From contig JAGCPY010000087.1 of the NCBI GenBank assembly GCA_017965425.1, positions 1-38,852 of the forward strand: a DNA stretch of 38,852 bases, written 5' to 3'. The first letter of the stretch is position 1. Every line of letters starts with the position of its first letter. Made by a program: the position numbers and the translations under genes. Below the pieces are notes generated by a model. The model was not told the DNA's origin. It ran no database searches and worked only from the letters and a program-made list of their open reading frames with translations. Positions 31,925 through 38,852 of this stretch are shown one piece after another. This DNA comes from Bacteroidaceae bacterium. Its GTDB lineage: Bacteria; Bacteroidota; Bacteroidia; Bacteroidales; Bacteroidaceae.

Positions 31925-34900
31925 TTATGGATTAACAACGACCTTCATGCCTCGATGGATGTAAAGGCCCTTGGCGGTGGGCTTTCCCTCCAGCTTGCGG
32001 CCGTCCAGCGTGAACCAGCCGTTGGCAGCTTTTCCTTGCCCACCAGACTCTGTAGATAGAGACGCAATACCCGTAGCGTAATCCCCGAAGTTGAGCACGA
32101 AGGACTTGATATGGCTTTCGCCGTCTTCGTTGCCGTCGAGTTGGAAGTAGGCACGGCAGGCGTTGAGGTGGTAGTTGCCGTCGGCGTTATTGGAGTCACT
32201 GGGATAGTAGAGCGTGTTGGCAGCCCCAAGGAAGAGGCAGCTCTTGTCATCGACGGCGAGGACAACAGGGTTGTATGTTCCCACAAAACGACCGCCGTTG
32301 AAGGTGACGGACGCCGGAGCAACCGCATTGACGGTGACACCCTCGAACACAGGGTTGGTGATGTCGGCAACGCCACCAGAGGCGATGGTGCCTTGCAACG
32401 TCAGTTCAGCCAACTGGATATACTCGCCGCCAGTATTGTACACTTCCAGGCGGAAGAATTGGTAGATGCCCTGCTTGTCGGCATCGATGGCGTAACTCGT
32501 CGGGGTGTTGTCATTGATGGACATGGCGTCGGTGCTGTTCTCGGAGACGTTGCGGAGGTCGATGAGAATCCATTCGTCATTCTCGTTGGCTTTGGCTTTC
32601 AGTGTCCAGGTCCTCGGGGCGCGGTCCGGGTTGTCCTGCATGCCGCTGCCAGGAATGAGGGTATAGCCCGTTATGCTGAGGGGATTGGAGGTGGTGAAGT
32701 CACAGAACCATCGGTCATTGGTCTGCTCGTCTTTGGTCTGCTCATAATAGTGGGTGTACCACTTCGTATCCGGGTTGCCGTCCACAAGGTTAAAATAATC
32801 CGAGCCGCTCTGTGCATCTGAGCCACGCTGGGCATGATACGTTAGGTGGCTGGCATCGGCTCCGACCGGCCCTTCATACTTCACGATGTATGGGCGTCCG
32901 GGCAAGATGGCAGTAGCATCCTTGAAGTTCAGGTAGAGCGTACCGTTCTCTAAGCCGGTGGCATGACCGCCCGAAATGCTCTCGGTGTCGAGTTCCTTTA
33001 CGACAAACCCGTCAAGGGGCGTGCCGCTGAAGCTGTTCAGCGTAAACGGCACACAGAGCGTGTTCCAGTCGCCGTCGCGATAGAGCGTGCGGCCGTCAAG
33101 GTACACGTCACACGAAATACGTCCATCCTTATTGCTGATGGCCGTCGTGTTGTCGGCATTGTCGGCAAGGTGAAGATAGGTTGTTCCCTCAAAGCGGAAG
33201 TCGTCCAGCATGAGGAAATACCCCCCTGGCAGCCATTTAATGGCCACAAACTTGGTGCCCTCCGGGAAATAACAGACATATTGCTGCCAACCCAAATTAG
33301 TGATATCCTCCCTGTTAAGCCACTGGAAGTCGTCAATGGCGTTGGATTTAGTGGAATAGCCCATCTGGAATGCGGCAGGGAGGAAGTAGTCCTCATCATC
33401 CCCTATCTGGTAGTAGAACGAAACCTTCATGGTTGACTCGCAGTCAAACTGTGGAGAAATGAGGTATTGAGGCGTACTCTGATACCCTCCGAGTGAACCG
33501 TTGGTGGGCGAGAATCGGAAGGCATGGTTGCCTTGGTGCCAAGTGAAATTGACGTATCGTGTATCATGAACATTGTTCACCACGCGGAAGCCGTCCAGCC
33601 CGCCCTCGAAGCCCCACTCGTAGGGCAGCGACTGAATACCGCCATCAGATTCGAAGAAGACTGTTTCGAAATTGCTGGATGTGCCATCGGCATAGCGTGC
33701 CTTCACGCGGAACTGGTAGTCCGTGTTGACCGTCAGGCCGCTAAGGGTGACCGTCGTGGCTGTTGTCGGGGTCAGGTCCGACCAAGTGTCCTCTACAGCT
33801 TTCTTGTATTGGTAGGCATAGTCGGTGAACGATGCGTTAGGTGCAGACCATGTTATCTGTGTGGCCAGCTGGTCAACAAGGTCTGTGGCTGTCAGATGGG
33901 TGGGTGCGGCTTTGTCGGAATACGCGTCGATGCTGAGATTGTCAATGAGGACACCAAATTTATCATTGGTTAAATACCTGATTGCTACGTAGCGAGCATC
34001 CGCAGGAGCTATCATTTCGTACTTCGTGTATTGTTCAAATTCCAAAGTCTCAACCTCTGGCTCCCACGTGAAGGTGGCCGGGTTGTTAGACGTTGTGGAG
34101 TATCCCACTTGGAACCGCTCGTGATAACCCATGCCATTGGTGCGATAGTAGAAGGTCAGCTTCTTAACCACATTTTGTGGCAACAGCTGCGACATCAGGT
34201 ATTGGGGTGACTGACCGCTTAAATGGAAATGGAATAAGAACGCATGGTCTCCATCGAGTTGTGCTTCCGGTCGGCTGTTGCCAGAATCACTGATTCCCGT
34301 TTCATAGTAAGTGTCAAGCATGGCCAAACCCTTCAGCCCATTCTCGAAGCCACACTCGAAGGGCAGTTCCCACACTTCTGGCGTAGAGAAGTAAAAGGTG
34401 GCAAATGGGCTGTCTCCTTCAACGTAATGGGCTTTCACGCGGAACTGATAATACTTGTTGGCTGTCATCCCGCTAAAGGACGCCGTGGTAGTGGTCACAC
34501 CCACATTCGTCGCTGCCGACCAGTCGCTGTCGCCATATATCTGGAACTGGTAGGTGTAGCCAGTAAGGGTGAATTCAGATGCTGGCGCCGTCCAGGAAAC
34601 CGTTGCCGTCTGGTCCGTCAAATCAGTCACATAAAGCTGATCGGGTTGGGGCAAAGGCGTGGTGTGGAAGCTGCCGTTCAAGTATTTGCTATATGTATTA
34701 TCCTCGTAAATGGCATATACGCGGAAATCGTAAGACGTGTCGGGGGAGAGTCCGTTGAGGGTGATGGTCAGGTTGCTCACCGTCTGCTCGTCCGACCATT
34801 CCTCATCCCCCGTCTTCTTATACTGGTACCTATAGCCCAAGATGTTGGACGATGTTTCCGGCGCCGCCCATGCCAGCGTTGCATTTAAGGGGTTCTGTTC

Positions 34901-35185
34901 AATGACCGTGAATTCCTTAGGTGCGATATTGTAATTTGTCGTTATGTTGAAATTGTCAATGTCGTTCGTTCCACGATTGCAATGTATAGCGATATATTTG
35001 GTACCTTCGGGGGCTTCAAATTCATAATGCCGCCATCCATCGGTCATTTGACCCGTTTCCCACTTGAACTCGTTGGGGTCGTTTGTTGTCTTTGAGAACC
35101 CGAAGTAGAAAGGATAATAACCGGATCCATCTGCATCAAACTCAACTTTCATCGGAGCATCGGTGTCAAACAGCGGGGAAATCAA
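31925..35185 (-). CDS. FnIII / cleaved-adhesin surface protein, 5'-truncated
   Basis: The 1086-residue frame is counted from a TTG at 35185. It is open to 35236 but blocked by a TGA at 35239-35237, and the sequence just before (AIRLKDEYFHIAQSDVYLIS) is clearly still adhesin-like. There is no signal peptide. Order: the end of a cleaved-adhesin domain; FnIII (about 85-170); FnIII (about 175-265); a full cleaved-adhesin domain (about 266-420); FnIII (about 425-510); another cleaved-adhesin domain (about 515-665); and a C-terminal module ('RTLYRDGDWNTLCVPF') shared with the EEP protein but interrupted by a discoidin-like domain ('NLVDGNPDTKWYTHYYEQTK'). The tail is 'WFTLDGRKLEGKPTAKGLYI'. These parts are cell-surface adhesion types. 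The missing start suggests a pseudogene or a gene cut by recombination. Confidence 0.8.
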   Translation of the reverse strand: MISPLFDTDAPMKVEFDADGSGYYPFYFGFSKTTNDPNEFKWETGQMTDGWRHYEFEAPEGTKYIAIHCNRGTNDIDNFNITTNYNIAPKEFTVIEQNPLNATLAWAAPETSSNILGYRYQYKKTGDEEWSDEQTVSNLTITLNGLSPDTSYDFRVYAIYEDNTYSKYLNGSFHTTPLPQPDQLYVTDLTDQTATVSWTAPASEFTLTGYTYQFQIYGDSDWSAATNVGVTTTTASFSGMTANKYYQFRVKAHYVEGDSPFATFYFSTPEVWELPFECGFENGLKGLAMLDTYYETGISDSGNSRPEAQLDGDHAFLFHFHLSGQSPQYLMSQLLPQNVVKKLTFYYRTNGMGYHERFQVGYSTTSNNPATFTWEPEVETLEFEQYTKYEMIAPADARYVAIRYLTNDKFGVLIDNLSIDAYSDKAAPTHLTATDLVDQLATQITWSAPNASFTDYAYQYKKAVEDTWSDLTPTTATTVTLSGLTVNTDYQFRVKARYADGTSSNFETVFFESDGGIQSLPYEWGFEGGLDGFRVVNNVHDTRYVNFTWHQGNHAFRFSPTNGSLGGYQSTPQYLISPQFDCESTMKVSFYYQIGDDEDYFLPAAFQMGYSTKSNAIDDFQWLNREDITNLGWQQYVCYFPEGTKFVAIKWLPGGYFLMLDDFRFEGTTYLHLADNADNTTAISNKDGRISCDVYLDGRTLYRDGDWNTLCVPFTLNSFSGTPLDGFVVKELDTESISGGHATGLENGTLYLNFKDATAILPGRPYIVKYEGPVGADASHLTYHAQRGSDAQSGSDYFNLVDGNPDTKWYTHYYEQTKDEQTNDRWFCDFTTSNPLSITGYTLIPGSGMQDNPDRAPRTWTLKAKANENDEWILIDLRNVSENSTDAMSINDNTPTSYAIDADKQGIYQFFRLEVYNTGGEYIQLAELTLQGTIASGGVADITNPVFEGVTVNAVAPASVTFNGGRFVGTYNPVVLAVDDKSCLFLGAANTLYYPSDSNNADGNYHLNACRAYFQLDGNEDGESHIKSFVLNFGDYATGIASLSTESGGQGKAANGWFTLDGRKLEGKPTAKGLYIHRGMKVVVNP

Positions 35186-35336
35186 ATAGACATCGGATTG
35201 CGCAATATGGAAATATTCATCTTTTAGGCGTATGGCTCATTTTGCAGGATAAAGAGGTTCATTTTTCATACATTTCCTCTCAATAAGGACCTTTTGGCTC
35301 TGTCCATCCCCTACACCCAGCTCACGCTCACGATGC

Positions 35337-36035
35337 TCACCGAGCGGTCGGGCTGGGCGGCCAGCCGTCGGGAAGCTGCGAATAGTCGGCTATAGCTTCT
35401 GCCACAGCACGTACCGTGCATCCATTGAACCGACGGGTGCTCTTGAAATTGGGATGCGCAATCAGGCGGGGAGTGAAGCGCAGGCAATAGGCATCATCGG
35501 GGATAAAAAGGCTTTGCGACGTCCAATAGTAGCCTTCATACCCATTGTACATCAGTTTTGAGCCCGTATAGATGCCTGCCGCTGGTAGGAAGATGGAGTT
35601 CCCGTTAGGCCCCGTCACACGATAGCCTGGGTGGGCCTCGTCGGCAATCCACTCCCAGGTACATGAATCAGCGAGTTCCTGAAATTCCTTGCGGCGTGGT
35701 AATCTCCAGCCACTGCCAAGCATAACTGTTGCCACGTCGTCCTCTGGTTCAAGCACGGTCTTGCCGTCGGGCTCGGTAAAGGTTTCATTGCCATCGTAGG
35801 CGAAATATTTTGTAGGCGAGCTAAATTCGCCCGCGCAGAAACGATAGTTCTTCATCAGATATTCGTCCTTGGGCTGCAGTTCGCCCCATGCCACGTAGAT
35901 ACCTGCGTCTTCGGGGCCGGCAGCCCCCACGTTGCTGTCGGCCCACAGCACACTGAGGCCGAGGTCAACCGCTTGCTGCGCCACTACGTTGCCTGACAGC
36001 AGCAGGACAGTAACAATACATAGTAAGTTCTTCAT
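35337..36035 (-). CDS. FISUMP-like secreted protein
   Basis: 232 residues with a signal peptide (1-19, 'LLLSGNVVAQ'). The pattern 'AVDLGLSVLWADSNVGAAGPEDAGIYVAWGE' and later 'SGWRLPRRKEFQEL', 'YYWTSQSL', 'CTVRAVAE' is typical of the major-paralogous (FISUMP) domain found in Bacteroidetes and Fibrobacter surface proteins. The family's role is unknown, probably surface recognition. Its ATG overlaps the CotH stop by 4 bp (ATGA), so the two are translationally coupled. The C-terminus ('DGWPPSPTAR') does not look like a sorting tail. Confidence 0.8.
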   Translation of the reverse strand: MKNLLCIVTVLLLSGNVVAQQAVDLGLSVLWADSNVGAAGPEDAGIYVAWGELQPKDEYLMKNYRFCAGEFSSPTKYFAYDGNETFTEPDGKTVLEPEDDVATVMLGSGWRLPRRKEFQELADSCTWEWIADEAHPGYRVTGPNGNSIFLPAAGIYTGSKLMYNGYEGYYWTSQSLFIPDDAYCLRFTPRLIAHPNFKSTRRFNGCTVRAVAEAIADYSQLPDGWPPSPTAR

Positions 36036-37522
36036 TTGATAAGCATTTTTCTGTTACTGTTGATAAAGATACCCTTCTGCAGTTTGCCATTTGCGACTTT
36101 GCGACCCTGCAGGTCAAACCATTTACTATTTGACGATTTCTTCAAGTGTGAAGCGTCCCCTTGGGACGAGCGACTATTTACGATGGGGTCTTGTTCAATC
36201 TCTTCTATGCCGTCCGTCTGATAAGGTGTCAGCAGTTCAGAGAGAGCCTTGTGGTTCGCCTCATACCATTCCACCATATAAGCGGCTTCATCACGGGCCG
36301 TAGGCCCCATCGTCACAGGATTGTAGTTCCACGCTTCATGTTCATGCTGCCAACTGTCAGTATGATCGAACAAATCGGCATAGCTGTACATCAGATGCGA
36401 GACGCTTTCTACCGACAGCGGCCCGTCGCGCAATTCCGCCCACCGATCAGCCAATGCGGTGAGGAATCCGAAGTCAGCATTTTGGAGCAGACGTTTGAAT
36501 GGCGGTACCTTGCTCCAGTTGGATTGTCCGAGCAGTGTCGAGGTGTCCATCAGGGGCGTACCACAATAGGTGGCGCCAAAGCTGTGGTCCATGTCCCAGG
36601 GTGTGATGACAAAGCGCTGGTCGGCAGTGTGGTCAGGCTGGCTCAGGTAGCTGTTCTTGTAGCCCGCATCGGCCACGCCCGCCATCAGCGTGAGGAGATA
36701 GAGATCAACGAGGTTATCCCAATAGAAGTGCTGGCGCACCAGACTGACATACGTCGCATCGGGTTCGGTGTCCCACGGGGCATCCATGAGGTCTTGCAAA
36801 GGTTTCCATACCTCCACAGGATATTCATTGGGGTATTTCACCTCCCAGGCGTTCCAGGCGTTGTTGCCTTCTTCTGGCTGGGTGACGTCGGCAGTCAGGA
36901 AGCATCCGTTGCCAAAGGCCTTACATTTATAAACGACACCCCTGACCACACCGTTCTTGACCTTCTTGCCGCCCATCAGCTTGCGGTTCACGCGGTCGGT
37001 GAGGCAGTACAGCCCGCAGTAGCGGCCTTCTGTCCACACCTCAACGTATGTTCCGATAATGCCATGCCTTCCGCTTAGGTCAGTGGCGTAGGGCAGGCGG
37101 GAATAGCTGTTGAAGAGATCCATAGCCATACGATTACGAATACGTGAGCGGTCTATGCTGGCTGCATCCAGATTGTATTTGTCGCTGGTGCGCTCCAGTC
37201 CGGGCAGACGCACGTCCAACTCTCCGTCGCCCTCCTGCTTCAGAAAAGCTATTTTCATCGATTTCTTATCAAACCTGATTGATGTGGCACCACGAAGACT
37301 GACAAGACAACGGAATCGCTCTTCACGGGGCTGACCCGTTGTCTCGTCTGTATAGTTTATCGTGAAGGTGGCCTCCACAGGCATCTCTTTAGTGAGGGTT
37401 CCCTTCAGATTGTCAATGCTGACCTTCGGCAAAGCGATGTTGGAAGGTTGAGCATATAGGACATGGGTAGCGCCAAGCGAGAGAATCACGGCGATCATCC
37501 ATAGTTTCAGCTGCTTTATCAT
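36032..37522 (-). CDS. CotH-family protein, secreted
   Basis: 496 residues from the ATG at 37522. An upstream in-frame ATG at 37555 is rejected because the -7 promoter motif lies between the two. The signal peptide is about 1-25 ('AVILSLGATHVLYAQ'). CotH motifs seen are 'LRGATSIRFDKKSMKIAF', 'DRSRIRNRMAMDLFN', 'YVEVWTEGRYCGLYCLTDRV', and the Mg-binding 'VITPWDMDHSFG' (about 306). CotH of Bacillus spores is an atypical protein kinase; bacterial secreted relatives may modify surface proteins. A C-terminal tail 'WFDLQGRKVANGKLQKGIFI' is shared with other secreted proteins in the window. A partner substrate might be the coupled FISUMP protein or the adhesin that follows, which is inference from gene order. 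Confidence 0.88.
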   Translation of the reverse strand: MIKQLKLWMIAVILSLGATHVLYAQPSNIALPKVSIDNLKGTLTKEMPVEATFTINYTDETTGQPREERFRCLVSLRGATSIRFDKKSMKIAFLKQEGDGELDVRLPGLERTSDKYNLDAASIDRSRIRNRMAMDLFNSYSRLPYATDLSGRHGIIGTYVEVWTEGRYCGLYCLTDRVNRKLMGGKKVKNGVVRGVVYKCKAFGNGCFLTADVTQPEEGNNAWNAWEVKYPNEYPVEVWKPLQDLMDAPWDTEPDATYVSLVRQHFYWDNLVDLYLLTLMAGVADAGYKNSYLSQPDHTADQRFVITPWDMDHSFGATYCGTPLMDTSTLLGQSNWSKVPPFKRLLQNADFGFLTALADRWAELRDGPLSVESVSHLMYSYADLFDHTDSWQHEHEAWNYNPVTMGPTARDEAAYMVEWYEANHKALSELLTPYQTDGIEEIEQDPIVNSRSSQGDASHLKKSSNSKWFDLQGRKVANGKLQKGIFINSNRKMLIK

Positions 37523-37542
37523 CTTTATTAAACGTTTGCGTG

Positions 37543-37550
37543 CAAAGGTA
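37543..37550 (-). promoter_or_regulatory. -7 element of the CotH-FISUMP promoter
   Basis: Reads TACCTTTG on the minus strand, 21 bp before the ATG at 37522. A TTTG at 37566-37563 is too close to be a standard -33, so only the -7 is supported. Confidence 0.6.
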
Positions 37551-37555
37551 CACAT

Positions 37556-38172
37556 TTCTTAGCAAACATCGTCAGGAAAGCTTGTTTTTATCGCATATTC
37601 AGACGCATTCTCCTTCATTTATCCCTAAAACGACATGTTGTAGCATGAATGATCCTACAAAATGATGTAAAGCTTCTCATAAGCTCTTCAAATGGCTGAA
37701 GCAACATTTGCGAGTCAAAGTATTCTATGGCACATCAGAGAATGCCGCTAAGATAGAGGAACAGCCCGTGCTTATACCACGGACGTGCGTCTGTCTTTTC
37801 CTTTGGCGTCTCTGAGTGTCTGGCGGTTTTCTGAGACCGAAAGAGAGGACTTACGTCTTTCTTTATCCAATAAGTTTGCGCCAACGGATGAGGTAAATCA
37901 TCGGTTTTACGGCGTAAAGATACAGATAAATTCGTTACGTCGGTCATCGCACGGGCTGTTTTTTCGTTCTACGGGTTCTTTTTCTTGTTTTTTAGGGTCA
38001 GCGCCGATGGCGGCACCCTTCGCGGGTGCAATGATGAGAAAAGAATAAAGAATGAATATTCCGTAGAATTTTACGGGAAGCAGGGCTTTTCTACAGCCGA
38101 CGACCCGAAATCATCTTTTGCCGAAAACCCTACGCGGTTTACGACGCTTTACCATTCATCGGTTCCACAGGT
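37556..38172. other. Gene-free region between CotH and DUF1232 genes
   Basis: No convincing gene. Minus-strand frames exist (a 70-codon frame at 37735-37947 and a signal-peptide-like 'FYGIFILYSFLIIAPAKG' frame around 38030-38085) but lack good starts or conserved motifs. Small hairpins are present, such as GCACCCTTCGCGGGTGC (about 38015-38031) and CCGTAGAATTTTACGG (about 38061-38076). Confidence 0.5.
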
Positions 38173-38523
38173 TCAACCAAACCATTCACTTGCTTTAGCT
38201 TTCGCCGCAGCCTCCACTTCAGGATCAGAGCAGCACGCCAGCAAGCCAACAACAGCGGTAAGGACACCTGCATCATCGGTCAACCCGCCGGGTAATAGGT
38301 CTGGTATGGCGTCGGCGGGAAAGATCAAATAGCCAAGGGCACCAACGATGATGGACACCTGAGTCGGACTTGCCTTTCCCAAAGCAACTGCATAAAATAG
38401 TTTCAGGGCATTCTCCACCGTTGCTCTGCCCATCTTCTTCGCAGAACTTGCCAGTGCCACCTTGAAGCAAGTGGCGGACTGGTTTGTCTGGCTGGCAAGC
38501 ACTTTGGGCAGGTTCAATGCCAA
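38173..38523 (-). CDS. DUF1232 (YkvA-type) membrane protein
   Basis: 116 residues from a TTG at 38523; another TTG lies at 38517 and no in-frame ATG is suitably placed, so the start is uncertain. The conserved part is 'VSIIVGALGYLIFPADAIPDLLPGGLTDDAGVL' (about 57-89), the DUF1232 signature, with a hydrophobic helix and the 'D-x-I-P-D' and 'TDD' motifs. The C-terminus 'DPEVEAAAKAKASEWFG' is also typical. The function of the family is unknown, although members often lie near membrane or transport genes. Upstream, in another frame, a hydrophobic stretch ('SLLELLYSLIISAIGNVVDF', in 38600-38700) may be a remnant of the original N-terminus or of another gene. Confidence 0.75.
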   Translation of the reverse strand: MALNLPKVLASQTNQSATCFKVALASSAKKMGRATVENALKLFYAVALGKASPTQVSIIVGALGYLIFPADAIPDLLPGGLTDDAGVLTAVVGLLACCSDPEVEAAAKAKASEWFG

Positions 38524-38776
38524 CGAACGTTTTCGCTAAGCCAAATGAGCAGAATGAAGCTCGCTTCAATTCTGCCATGGCGAGAAAACGAAGGATGAAA
38601 TCCAACTCAGACGTGCCGACCATGAAGTCCACGACATTGCCGATGGCAGATATGATGAGCGAATACAGAAGTTCCAACAAGGACTTACGAGATAGGTTAA
38701 TGTCACAAAGACCCTCCCCGTTACTTGCAGTAGCAAGCAAACGGAGAGGTATGCTTATTGGTACTGGTGCAATTAA

Positions 38777-38852
38777 CTATAGCCCACCATCAGCTACCCA
38801 GATATGCTTTTCGTTGTCGTTTCTGATAGCGATGTGCTTCTGCTCTTGTTTC
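38777..38852 (-). CDS. C-terminal end of an unidentified gene running off the right edge
   Basis: The minus-strand frame from the window edge reads 24 residues ending 'RNDNEKHIWVADGGL' and a TAG stop (38779-38777). The polar composition looks like coding sequence, but too little is present to name it. Confidence 0.4.
   Translation of the reverse strand, partial: KQEQKHIAIRNDNEKHIWVADGGL

Noticed and set aside
37735-37947. 70-codon minus-strand frame
   Set aside because: No signal peptide, RBS or recognisable motif; composition looks random.
38030-38085. Signal-peptide-like minus-strand stretch ('FYGIFILYSFLIIAPAKG')
   Set aside because: No ATG, GTG or TTG start in frame after the upstream stop; only a lookalike without support.

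Overview
The window looks like a chromosomal segment of a Bacteroidales bacterium, most likely Prevotellaceae (Prevotella or a close relative). Four things support this. Promoters fit the Bacteroidetes form (TTTG, about 20 bp, TAnnTTTG). Secreted proteins share a C-terminal tail of the type 'W-x-L-x-G-R-K ... G-I-Y-I'. BspA-type leucine-rich repeats, CotH, DUF4369 and cleaved-adhesin/FnIII proteins are present. The rpsA, dnaX, pfkA and hppA homologues are also of Bacteroidetes type. No tRNA, rRNA, CRISPR array or intact transposase gene was found.

Layout. 1-4385 (minus): a large BspA-like LRR / InlB-B-repeat surface protein that runs off the left edge, followed by a 5'-truncated relative. 4534-7769 (plus): a three-gene run with its own promoter, encoding a GT2 polyprenol-phosphate sugar transferase, dihydroorotase (pyrC, carrying an in-frame palindromic insertion) and a stand-alone MetH reactivation domain. 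7773-9541 (minus): pfkA and a secreted Ser/Asn-rich protein. 9700-10356: a dense non-coding repeat zone ending in the rpsA terminator. 10389-12188 (minus): rpsA. 12359-14581 (minus): DivIC-like protein, small membrane protein, plsC and a DUF4369 lipoprotein. 14697-16920 (plus): dnaX, split by a -1 frameshift, and a small HExxH membrane protein. 16939-18751 (minus): a long RluA-type pseudouridine synthase, coupled to an overlapping 49-codon gene. 18775-24383 (minus): a secreted GH105-like/F5-8C/LamG protein and a GH29 alpha-L-fucosidase, a glycan-degrading pair. 24384-26221: a 1.8-kb gene-free repeat zone. 26291-29558 (plus): a secreted endonuclease/exonuclease/phosphatase-fold protein and a small 'MKKTYI' peptide. 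29617-31800 (plus): membrane pyrophosphatase hppA with a strong hairpin behind it. 31925-37522 (minus): a 5'-truncated FnIII/cleaved-adhesin protein, a FISUMP-like protein and a CotH protein. 38173-38852 (minus): a DUF1232 protein and the tail of an unidentified gene.

Most unusual signal. Four copies of a non-coding module occur, two inverted at 9806-10006, one at 24908-25000 and one inverted at 25621-25720. Each has a CCCTCACC-type block, a spacer of exactly 35 bp that varies in sequence but keeps scattered conserved positions, and an array of GGTGAGGGATT iterons with an 11-bp period. Fixed spacing with a variable interior suggests a protein- or RNA-recognised element rather than random low-complexity DNA. 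It sits beside a separate 295-bp foldback element with 17-bp perfect terminal inverted repeats (10018-10312) and a decayed relative at 25322-26047. No protein-coding partner is visible here, so any function is inference.
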